From NCBI GenBank assembly GCA_009731375.1, contig BJOX01000340.1, positions 319,471-365,436 on the forward strand: DNA of 45,966 nt. Reading direction: 5' to 3'. Made by a program: the position numbers and the translations under genes. Source of the stretch: Paulinella micropora. Its lineage: Eukaryota > Cercozoa > Imbricatea > Euglyphida. The notes under the pieces are model-generated. The model ran no database searches. It was not told the DNA's origin and saw only the letters and a program-made list of their open reading frames with translations. This document shows, in pieces, positions 25,476-32,529 of this stretch (its first letter is position 1; each line of letters starts with the position of its first letter).

Positions 25476-27659
25476 TTAAATCAGTTCGGCAAACATTGTG
25501 CTCAATTGTTCCGGTGGCACCGACCTGTCCAGTAGGTCGCTGACCAGGCCGGCGAACCGGGTGGCCGGGGCGACCGGAAAAGTGTGCTGGTGCGGCCCGC
25601 GCCAGAACGCCGGGTCCCTGAGCTTGGCCAGGTTCTCTGCCTTGTGCAAGTTGAAAAAGGCCAGGGCCCGGCGCTTGAGGGCCTCGTGCTTGGTCTCGTG
25701 CTGCCCGTTCGGTGCCGGTGGCGGTGGTGGCGCGGGCCGTGGCACGGCGCCCAGTGCCTCCCGGTACTGGGCCGCCAGCTGGCTCGACTGCAGCATCAGA
25801 TCCTGGATCAGTTTTTTCACGTTCACGTCCGTCACGGTGTCCAACAGCGGGGTCTCCCGCCTGACGAGGAAGACCTGCTGGTAGAAAAGCTGCGAGTTCA
25901 GGTCCTGGTTCGCGTGCGCCAGCACTCGAGACAAGAACAGCGGCCTGCTGACCAGGGAGCCCTCGCCGTACAGCGCGTAGGCCACTTCACCGTACAGCGC
26001 TCGCAGCATGTGCTTGTTCGGCAGGGGCTTGTCGATCTTGCCCGTAAATTTAGAGTAGTGTTCCATGAGGTAGTCGAAGCATTTTTCCAGCCCCGCGCCG
26101 TTCAGCACGGTCATGGCCTCGGCGTTGCCTAGCGCGGCAATGGCGCTCGTGCCGTCGGGCCGGTCCAGAACTCGCTTGGCCCAGGCAGAGACGGCGGCTG
26201 TCTTTTGCTTTTTCTGCTTGGGCGGTTGCTGCTGCTGCTGCTGCGGCGGCAGGTCAGCGGTCGAAGTGTAGTCGGACGGCGGGCGGTCGGCCTGCTTGAG
26301 CTTCTGGCCGCCCGAGTGCTGTGCGCGGTACTCGAGGTGGGTGTCAATCAGCTTGCGCATGTGCCCAAAGATCTGCAGGATGCCGTTGGTGTCGGCGGTC
26401 AGCAGGCCGATGGGCTTCGGCACGGCCGCCAGCGTCCACTCGCCGCCGTCGTCTTCCGGCGGGTCGTAGGTCAGCCAGCCCTTCTTGGCTTGGCCGATCT
26501 GCGAGACGTGGCGGCTGAGCGCGATGCTGGAGAAGACCCTGTCCTGTTGCTGCTTTTCGTCCAGCGCGCCCAAGTCAGAGAACTTGACCACTTCTATCCC
26601 TCGCATGCCCAGCGCGGCCATCAGGAAAACCGCCTCCAGCCCCCACAGTGGCCTGTCGACGGTAGGCAAAAACGGCGAGTCGGGGGCCTGGTGCACGCCC
26701 GCGCTCTCCGCCAGCAGGGCCTGGTACAGCGAGTCCAGCCACGCGAGCCACGTGTCCTCGTGGATGGCGTGCTGGTGCTCCATCTTCTCGGTCCGGTTTT
26801 CTTTGGTTCTTTTCGCCGTGCCGGAGCTCATGTTCGGGTCGCTGAACAGCCCGTTCTGCAGCAAGAAGCGCGCGACCTCCAGCCCGAACGGAGTCTGCAG
26901 GTTGCCCTTGGCGTCCTCGCCGCCGAACAGCCAGTTCCGGAACTCGGTGTAGCTGTCGTGCCTGGTCTTGGCGCCGGGACAAACGGCATCCACGAGGTCG
27001 TTGAGCACTTTCGCGTAGTCGAAAATGTCGTTGGGATAGCGCAAGAACATCTTGCAGTGCGCGAGCAGGCAGTCGCGGAGCGGTTTCGTGTTGCCGTCGC
27101 AGCCTTCGACCGAGCCCTCGTGCGGGCCGTAGAGGGCCTGCCTGAACGTCAGCTCGCCGCCCTCCCAGTCGTTGCCGGCGGGCAGCCGGCGGAGGTCGTC
27201 GCTCACCTTGAAGGCCGCCAGCCCTCCCTTGTTCGAAGTGAAAAAGGTGCCCTGCAGGTCGGAGTGGGTCTTCCGGAGGAAATCGCCCACGCGCATCTTG
27301 TTGTTCTTGGGGAAAATGAAGTAGTCGCCCCAGTGCTCCGTCCAAAAGGCAATCACGGCCTCCAGCTCGGCCGAGCGCTCGAAGCGCGAGGCGTCCAGGC
27401 CGAGGGCGGACAGGCGGACCCTGCCCAGCAGCGCCTGGTACTGCTTGGCCGAGAGCTTCGCGAGCTTGTCGAGGCCCGCCACAAACGACCACCGGTACTT
27501 GCGCCAGACCGCGGTAGTAAACTTGACGGCCGGCAGCCCTTGGGCCAGGGGCACCCCGGCCTTCTTGCCCCAGGCGGCGAGCTCGCCATGGCCCGGCGCT
27601 ACCTTGACTTCCGGCTTCGGGATCTCTTTCCGTTCCGTGGCATGTAACGTGTCCATCAT
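25476..27659 (-). CDS. Tyrosine recombinase with protelomerase-like catalytic boxes, 727 aa
   Basis: Catalytic residues of the tyrosine recombinase fold can be placed: AALGMRGIEVVKF (R353), a Lys around 392-393, KHMLRALYGEVAYALYG (H550, R553), LSRVLAHANQD (H582) and LFYQQVF (Y593). The HxLRAxYxxxxY form of box II, the large N-terminal region (about 340 residues) and the protein's length resemble telomere resolvases (protelomerases) more than phage integrases; a Crypton-type recombinase is the alternative. A poly-Gln/Lys insert (about 470-487) interrupts the catalytic domain. It may integrate the genome or resolve inverted-repeat ends. Start ATG at 27659. Confidence 0.78.
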   Translation of the reverse strand: MMDTLHATERKEIPKPEVKVAPGHGELAAWGKKAGVPLAQGLPAVKFTTAVWRKYRWSFVAGLDKLAKLSAKQYQALLGRVRLSALGLDASRFERSAELEAVIAFWTEHWGDYFIFPKNNKMRVGDFLRKTHSDLQGTFFTSNKGGLAAFKVSDDLRRLPAGNDWEGGELTFRQALYGPHEGSVEGCDGNTKPLRDCLLAHCKMFLRYPNDIFDYAKVLNDLVDAVCPGAKTRHDSYTEFRNWLFGGEDAKGNLQTPFGLEVARFLLQNGLFSDPNMSSGTAKRTKENRTEKMEHQHAIHEDTWLAWLDSLYQALLAESAGVHQAPDSPFLPTVDRPLWGLEAVFLMAALGMRGIEVVKFSDLGALDEKQQQDRVFSSIALSRHVSQIGQAKKGWLTYDPPEDDGGEWTLAAVPKPIGLLTADTNGILQIFGHMRKLIDTHLEYRAQHSGGQKLKQADRPPSDYTSTADLPPQQQQQQPPKQKKQKTAAVSAWAKRVLDRPDGTSAIAALGNAEAMTVLNGAGLEKCFDYLMEHYSKFTGKIDKPLPNKHMLRALYGEVAYALYGEGSLVSRPLFLSRVLAHANQDLNSQLFYQQVFLVRRETPLLDTVTDVNVKKLIQDLMLQSSQLAAQYREALGAVPRPAPPPPPAPNGQHETKHEALKRRALAFFNLHKAENLAKLRDPAFWRGPHQHTFPVAPATRFAGLVSDLLDRSVPPEQLSTMFAELI

Positions 27660-27703
27660 TTTCTGGCAGTTATGGCGGGCTCTCTTTCTCTTTTTTTAAT
27701 GGA

Positions 27704-28558
27704 TTAGAATTGCGAGAATTTAAATCCAGCACGTACAGCAGTCGCGCGACGAGCCTTCTTCCGTTTTTTGCGGAGCGGCTTCGAGCCGAGGAGGTGGCTC
27801 TCTCTGGGCCTGGCGTTGCCGTCGGGCGGGGTCAGCAGGTTGCCGGTGATTGGTAAAAAAGTCCAGCCCAGTGTCTGGCAGATGGTGGCCCAGATCGCCG
27901 TCTGCCTGTGCTTGCTTTCGCTCTGCTTGAGCGGCGGCACGCGCGCGGCGAGGGCGGGCTGTTCCATGAGCTCTAGCAGCGCTCGGAGTAGTGAAGAATA
28001 ATTGATAAAACAGGCGCGATGCCAGCCGTGCCGGACCTTGAGCAGCTCCCGCACCACCGGCCACGCCCCGTCTACCTGGTGGAACAGTGCTTCGAGCCCC
28101 TGGAGCACTTCGCGGGTGGGCTCGGCCCCGCTCGTCAGCCTGTCCCTGGAGCCGCCGAGCAGGTAGGCGAGGCAGGCCGCCCGGTCCAACGAGAGCGGGC
28201 CGAGGCGGCTCTTCTTGAACACGTAGATCAACTTCGACGGGGTAATCTCCGTACCATTCACCCTCCACTTGTGGCAGAGATCTCTCGCCAGCTGCAGCAA
28301 GGCCTGGCTGACTAGCGGCTTCTGATGAATCCCCCTCAACCCAAATACCTGCCTCGTAATCTCGCGGAACCTCGATAATCGGGTGTAACCTTGCGGGCGC
28401 CTCGGCTGCTCCGTCATCTCGCCCTCGTCCCCCCGCATGCTGCCATTCACCAAGTACTGGTTCGACCCGTACAGCGAGTGCTCTCTCCCCACTAGCCCGC
28501 ATGTCTTGCAAAAGGTCCCGCTCGTTTCCCGGTTGAAGACGAATTCGTGCTCGCACAT
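27704..28558 (-). CDS. VLTF3-like late transcription factor, 284 aa
   Basis: Family: poxvirus VLTF3-like factors, a nucleocytovirus hallmark. The N-terminal zinc ribbon is CEHEF...TFCKTCGLVGRE (residues 2-25). Then come YTRLSRFREITRQVFG, a GTEITPSKLIYVFKKSRLG segment and the diagnostic C-terminal block ACFINYSSLLRALLELM, VPPLKQSESK and IWATICQTLGWTFLP. The C-terminus is basic. The ATG at 28558 is used; upstream extension relies on a TTG. It is divergent from the VLTF2-like gene across a 95-bp spacer holding a 16-bp palindrome. It should activate late virion genes together with a viral or host RNA polymerase; no viral RNA polymerase subunit is seen here. Confidence 0.9.
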   Translation of the reverse strand: MCEHEFVFNRETSGTFCKTCGLVGREHSLYGSNQYLVNGSMRGDEGEMTEQPRRPQGYTRLSRFREITRQVFGLRGIHQKPLVSQALLQLARDLCHKWRVNGTEITPSKLIYVFKKSRLGPLSLDRAACLAYLLGGSRDRLTSGAEPTREVLQGLEALFHQVDGAWPVVRELLKVRHGWHRACFINYSSLLRALLELMEQPALAARVPPLKQSESKHRQTAIWATICQTLGWTFLPITGNLLTPPDGNARPRESHLLGSKPLRKKRKKARRATAVRAGFKFSQF

Positions 28559-28597
28559 TTTTGCGAGTGTGTGTGCGAGCACCGAATTCAAAGGCGG

Positions 28598-28613
28598 CCC
28601 GATTTAAATCGGG
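28598..28613. promoter_or_regulatory. 16-bp perfect palindrome between VLTF3 and VLTF2-like genes
   Basis: CCCGATTTAAATCGGG. Its core CGATTTAAATCG recurs at 28965-28976, before the next gene, and with one change at 25472-25483 (CGATTTAAATCA), at the end of the recombinase gene. It could bind a dimeric regulator. Confidence 0.55.
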
Positions 28614-28653
28614 GCGCAGCAAATTGTTTTTCCCTCCTTCCGCCGTTAAAAAA

Positions 28654-28951
28654 ATGGAAGGCACACAGATACACCGTAAGCGGCTCTGCCTGCACTGCGG
28701 CCACCCAAGCGCGCGCAAGGACGGCAAGTGGTTCGAGCTGCCCGTCGCGTACTCGCCCGTCGAGGGCTACCTGTACGTTTTCGGGCTGTTTTGTACACCG
28801 GCCTGTGCCTGGGCCTATGTCAGCTACGGCGTGCCGGAAACTCTGCGCTCGCAGGCCGGAGATCTGCTCCACTCTTACTTGCGCCTGAATCTAAGGCAGC
28901 AAGTCATACGGCCCGCCCCGCCTAGGTGGGAGCTGCTCGAGTACGGGGGCA
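28654..28951 (+). CDS. VLTF2-like zinc protein, 3' end lost in gap
   Basis: The ATG follows GCCGTTAAAAAA. The protein has CLHCGHPS (residues 12-19), an ELPVAYSPVEGYLYVFGLFC segment and CTPACAWAYVSYG (about 49-61). A CxxC, a VxLP..Y core and a GxFCxxxCAxAY end are typical of VLTF2-like (MYM/TRASH-like zinc) factors of large DNA viruses. The assignment is by this pattern and by its place beside VLTF3. About 99 codons are visible before a 10-N gap; the stop codon is not seen. The reading frame across the Ns is meaningless. Confidence 0.7.
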
Positions 28952-28961
28952 NNNNNNNNNN
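28952..28961. other. Assembly gap, 10 N
   Basis: Ten Ns, probably a placeholder of unknown true length. It cuts the VLTF2-like gene, so the 3' end and any sequence up to the CGATTTAAATCG palindrome at 28965 are unresolved. Confidence 0.98.
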
Positions 28962-29024
28962 CTGCGATTTAAATCGGGCTTCCCTTTTGCTTTCAAATCG
29001 CGGGCGAATCTCGCCTCACAAAAA

Positions 29025-29768
29025 ATGTCTGTTCAATTGATCAAGAGCGCGGGCGACGGCAAGCAGCTGGCGGTCAAGTTCAATCCGGCCGAGGACTTGG
29101 AGAAGATCAAGCTGCAAGGCGAACCCAGAGCCGCCTATGGGTCAATTTTCGCCAACGTGGTGTACGAGGGCAAGGCTTTAAGTCTCCTGTTACCTCCGTT
29201 AGTGGTAGCCTGGGACCCTTCGAGCTTCCAGGACTCCAAGAAGGTGACGATCGATCTGAGTTTCCGCGAGGCCACGACCCACTCGACCGTGCTGGAGGCC
29301 TACCAGGCCATCAGGACCCTCGACGAGCGAATGTGCGCGCTGGTCGTGCAAGCCCGGGACAAGCTGCTGCCCACCATCAAAAAAAGCGGCCCTCTGGCGA
29401 AAACGGACCAGGAAATCAAGTCCTACTACCAGGCCTGTACCCGTCCTCGTACCAGCGCCAAGAGCGACAGGGCATGGCCCGCGCGCCTGAGCTGTACGCT
29501 GACGGGCGCCAAGATCCTGGGCGGAGAGGGAGACAACCAAGCCATTGCCAAGGGTGATGTCGTCCGCTGTCTAGTTCAAGTGACGACGTTGTGTTCGCGC
29601 CAGGAGAAAGTCTCGCTCGGTTTCAAGATCATCCAGCTGCGAAAGATTACGGACGGCCTGCCCTACCCGGACATCAGCCTGACCGAAGAAGAGGCCTTTG
29701 GCTTGTCGCTCAAGGAAGACTCGGGAGCAGACTCTAGCGCGATGCAGATCGAAGAGGAATTCGTTTAA
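29025..29768 (+). CDS. Possible ssDNA-binding-type protein, 247 aa
   Basis: ATG at 29025 after CACAAAAA. A beta-rich core (GSIFANVVYEGKALSLLLPPL, KVTIDLSFREA) is followed by helices (LEAYQAIRTLDERMCALVVQ), then a second beta block (ARLSCTLTGAKILGGEG, DVVRCLVQVTTL, KVSLGFKIIQLRKI) and an acidic tail (EDSGADSSAMQIEEEFV). This order, with an acidic C-terminus, resembles small conserved replication proteins of large DNA viruses (possibly DUF5871-like). An acidic tail is common in ssDNA-binding proteins. The function is a guess. Ends 21 bp before the RNR large subunit on the other strand. Confidence 0.7.
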   Translation: MSVQLIKSAGDGKQLAVKFNPAEDLEKIKLQGEPRAAYGSIFANVVYEGKALSLLLPPLVVAWDPSSFQDSKKVTIDLSFREATTHSTVLEAYQAIRTLDERMCALVVQARDKLLPTIKKSGPLAKTDQEIKSYYQACTRPRTSAKSDRAWPARLSCTLTGAKILGGEGDNQAIAKGDVVRCLVQVTTLCSRQEKVSLGFKIIQLRKITDGLPYPDISLTEEEAFGLSLKEDSGADSSAMQIEEEFV

Positions 29769-29789
29769 TTAATTAAATTTTGTACAGCT

Positions 29790-32057
29790 TCAAGCTACAC
29801 AGACAGCACGGTCGGCCGGCCCCAGGGCCTTGCTAGCGGCCTGGGTTCGTATGTAATACGTAGTTTTGAGACCGAGCTGCCACGCGTAGAACAAAGCGCT
29901 GCTGACTCTGCGCTCGGTAGGATTTGTCACGTGCAAGTTGAGCGACTGCGAGCCGCATACAAACGGGCCGCGGTCGGCCGCCAAGTGCAGCTGCAAGCGC
30001 AAGGGGATCTCCCACACAGTCTTGTAGATTTTCCGGATGTCGTCGGGTAGGTCGCAGTTTTGCACGCTCCCGCCGTCGGCGACGATTTTATCACGGAGCT
30101 GGTCGTTCCAAAGGCCGCGCTCTTCTAGCTCCCGTACAAGGTGTTTGTTCCACACTACGTGTTCGCCAGAGAGCACACGGCGCACAAAGATGTTCGAGTG
30201 GGGAGGCTCAAACGACTCGAAATTGCCCAGGATTTGAGCAGTCGTGGCGGTCGGCATCAGGGCGATGAGCTGCGAGTTTCGTAGCCCGTACTTGGTGATA
30301 CTCAAGCGGAGCGAGTCCCAGCGGTCGTCTGTCTGCTGCCTACCGGGCCACAGGTCGAACTGCAGGAGCCCTTGGCTAGCGGGAGACCCGCCGAAACTCT
30401 TGTGCGCGCCCTTCTCCTGTGCTAGTTCGCAAGAGGCCCATAATGCGGCGTAGTACAGCTCGTGTGCTATCTTGACATTGAGCTTTTGTGCCTCTGTCGA
30501 ATCCCATGGCATCTTGAGCAGAGCAAATACGTCGGCCAGGCCGTTGACACCAAGGGCCACCGGACGATGCAAGAGGTTGCTGCGTCTGGCTTCCTCCGTG
30601 GGATAGTCTGTAATGTCGATGACGGTGTCGAGATTTCTGATTGCTACACGCACGCACGACCGCAACAGCTCGAAATCAAAGGACTTGCGGTCATGTGAAA
30701 CAAACATGGGCAGCGCAATGCTGGCCAAGTTACACACGCTGTGCTCGCCACACTCGCCGCCTGAGCTGTACTGAACCACTTCTGCGCACAAATTGCTGCA
30801 GCGAATCGTGCCCAAGTTCTTTTGGTTCGATTTTGTATTCACCGCGTCCTTGTACATAATGTAAGGCACACCGCCCGACTCGATCTGTGCACGGCAGGCG
30901 GCACTCCAGAGCTCGCGCGCCTTGACGGTGCGCCTCGCCAGGCCCAGCCTCTCGGCCCGTTTGTACTGAGACTCGAACTCCTTGCCGTGGAGGGCGTCCA
31001 GGTCACCTACGCCAGTCTCGTCCGGGCAAAAAAGGGACCAGTCCCCGTCATTCTCAACACGCTCCATGAACAGGTCTGGTACTGTCAGCCCTAGAAACAA
31101 GTCCCGGGCTCGCAGTTCTTCGGAGCCAGTGGTCTTTTTAAGGTCCAGCCACTCGAAGACGTCGGGGTGATGTACTGGCAGGTAGACCGCGATCGCCCCC
31201 TTTCTTTTCCCCGCCTGGTTAGCGTAGCGAGCGGTCTCGTTTAGCACTTTGCACAAGGGAATCACACCGTCGCTGTGCCCGCCCGTGCTGCGTATCAAGG
31301 AACCCTTGGCCCTCACAAGGCCGAGGTGCAGACCAATACCGCCGCCTCCCTTGCTGATAAGAGCAACATCCTTGATAGTGTCATATATCTCGCTCAGTGA
31401 GTCACCCTTAATCGGAAGCAAAAAGCAGCTAGAAAGCTGGCCCGCTCTTTTCAGCCCGCTGTTAAATAAGGTTGGACTCGCGTGAGTATAGAATTGCAAT
31501 GACATGAGGTCATAGGTTTCTTTGACGCGTTTCAGAGGATCTTTCGATTCGCGGCGGTGCAGGTGGACGGCCACGCGAAGCCACATGTACTGCGCAGTCT
31601 CGCACGCGCGGCCCTGGCTGTCTTTGAGCAGGTAAGATTTAAGCAGGGTCGAATACCCGAAATAGTCATACAACATGTCTCGACGGGCCTCGATCATGGC
31701 GTTGAGCTGCCCGGCGTTCTGGTCTACAAAAATTGAATAGCCCGGTTCCATGCCCCACCTAAGCCTTTCCGTGCATTCGCTGAAGGTCGGCGGGCACTGC
31801 TTTGCGTGGTTGGAGGCCAGGAGACGACCACCCAGCTCTCCGTATTGCGGGTGCTGAATCGCGAGCGCCGCACACGTGCTCGCGGCCAGCGCGTCAAGTT
31901 CGCTCGTCGGCACGAGGTCGTACAGGCCCGCCACGACCTTTGAGGCGATAAGAACGGTGTCAACGCCGTGCAGATCTTTGGACAGGCTAGCAACTCGACC
32001 CAGAATCTTATCGAGCGAAACGGCTTCTGGAGCTCCATGTCGTTTTAAAACTTGCAT
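29790..32057 (-). CDS. Ribonucleoside-diphosphate reductase large subunit (R1), 755 aa
   Basis: Class I R1, the catalytic partner of R2 at 6655-7632. The N-terminal ATP-cone (VLKRHGAPEAVSLDKILGRV) is kept, so allosteric control is likely. Visible motifs: QFYTHASPTLFNSGL, QLSSCFLL (first redox Cys), SKGGGGIGLHLG, NLCAEVVQYSS (catalytic N-Cys-E), EHSVCNLASIALP (second redox Cys), LMPTATTAQILGNFESFEPP and the TTYYIRTQAA near the C-terminus. The usual C-terminal Cys pair is missing: the protein ends RAVCVA with a single Cys before TGA. A promoter-like box (minus: AAAAAGTTCTGAGCC) lies at about 32075-32089. Confidence 0.96.
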   Translation of the reverse strand: MQVLKRHGAPEAVSLDKILGRVASLSKDLHGVDTVLIASKVVAGLYDLVPTSELDALAASTCAALAIQHPQYGELGGRLLASNHAKQCPPTFSECTERLRWGMEPGYSIFVDQNAGQLNAMIEARRDMLYDYFGYSTLLKSYLLKDSQGRACETAQYMWLRVAVHLHRRESKDPLKRVKETYDLMSLQFYTHASPTLFNSGLKRAGQLSSCFLLPIKGDSLSEIYDTIKDVALISKGGGGIGLHLGLVRAKGSLIRSTGGHSDGVIPLCKVLNETARYANQAGKRKGAIAVYLPVHHPDVFEWLDLKKTTGSEELRARDLFLGLTVPDLFMERVENDGDWSLFCPDETGVGDLDALHGKEFESQYKRAERLGLARRTVKARELWSAACRAQIESGGVPYIMYKDAVNTKSNQKNLGTIRCSNLCAEVVQYSSGGECGEHSVCNLASIALPMFVSHDRKSFDFELLRSCVRVAIRNLDTVIDITDYPTEEARRSNLLHRPVALGVNGLADVFALLKMPWDSTEAQKLNVKIAHELYYAALWASCELAQEKGAHKSFGGSPASQGLLQFDLWPGRQQTDDRWDSLRLSITKYGLRNSQLIALMPTATTAQILGNFESFEPPHSNIFVRRVLSGEHVVWNKHLVRELEERGLWNDQLRDKIVADGGSVQNCDLPDDIRKIYKTVWEIPLRLQLHLAADRGPFVCGSQSLNLHVTNPTERRVSSALFYAWQLGLKTTYYIRTQAASKALGPADRAVCVA

Positions 32058-32063
32058 CGGCCT

Positions 32064-32411
32064 CTATACAGAGTCTGGCTCAGAACTTTTTTTTCCGTGT
32101 TCTACCGCAACCCAGGCACCCAGGGCCGCATCCACCAGCAGAATCTGGCCCCGGCCAGTGAGAGCGTACGCGGCCCACAGGGCCCCGTGCGTTTTTCTAA
32201 AGTCTGCCCAGTATGCATCTCCGCCGAAAACCCCGGTATGCTTGTCGTCCAAGGCACCGCTCAGCCAGACCGCTGCGGGAATTGCGGCCAGTGCTCGCAT
32301 CCAGGGCTGTGGTTTGTAGATCGCCAGGCCGGCCAGCGCCAGTCTGGCCGGAAGGCACCCGCCAAAGAACAGTAGCGAGTTGTCCTCTTTATTTTGTTGT
32401 GTGTCTGACAT
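32064..32411 (-). CDS. Small membrane protein, 115 aa
   Basis: Hydrophobic stretches LLFFGGCLPARLALAGLAIY, MRALAAIPAAVWLSGAL and HGALWAAYALTGRGQILLVDAALGAWVAV suggest three TM segments; between them is a polar KHTGVFGGDAYWADFRKTHG loop. I have the impression that short membrane proteins with a YW..R..HG motif occur in other large DNA viruses, but cannot name a family. It lies 6 bp upstream of the RNR large-subunit start, in the same direction. Confidence 0.7.
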   Translation of the reverse strand: MSDTQQNKEDNSLLFFGGCLPARLALAGLAIYKPQPWMRALAAIPAAVWLSGALDDKHTGVFGGDAYWADFRKTHGALWAAYALTGRGQILLVDAALGAWVAVEHGKKSSEPDSV

Positions 32412-32529
32412 ACTAGCCTAACGAGATAAAAACAGCATCACACAAGAAAAATTGTGTCCACAGTTCAATTCTCTCTGGTCTCCTGTCAGGCGCGCGCCTT
32501 TTTTTTGTAAATAATTTTTTTTATTGATT

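Noticed and set aside
25410-25535. 41-codon plus-strand ORF beginning MSKKVTDKWGQ
   Set aside because: Overlaps the recombinase 3' end, has no recognisable feature, and the CGATTTAAATCA word inside it looks regulatory.
26205-27647. Plus-strand ORF antisense to the recombinase
   Set aside because: Compositional product; no motif, and the opposite frame has complete catalytic boxes.
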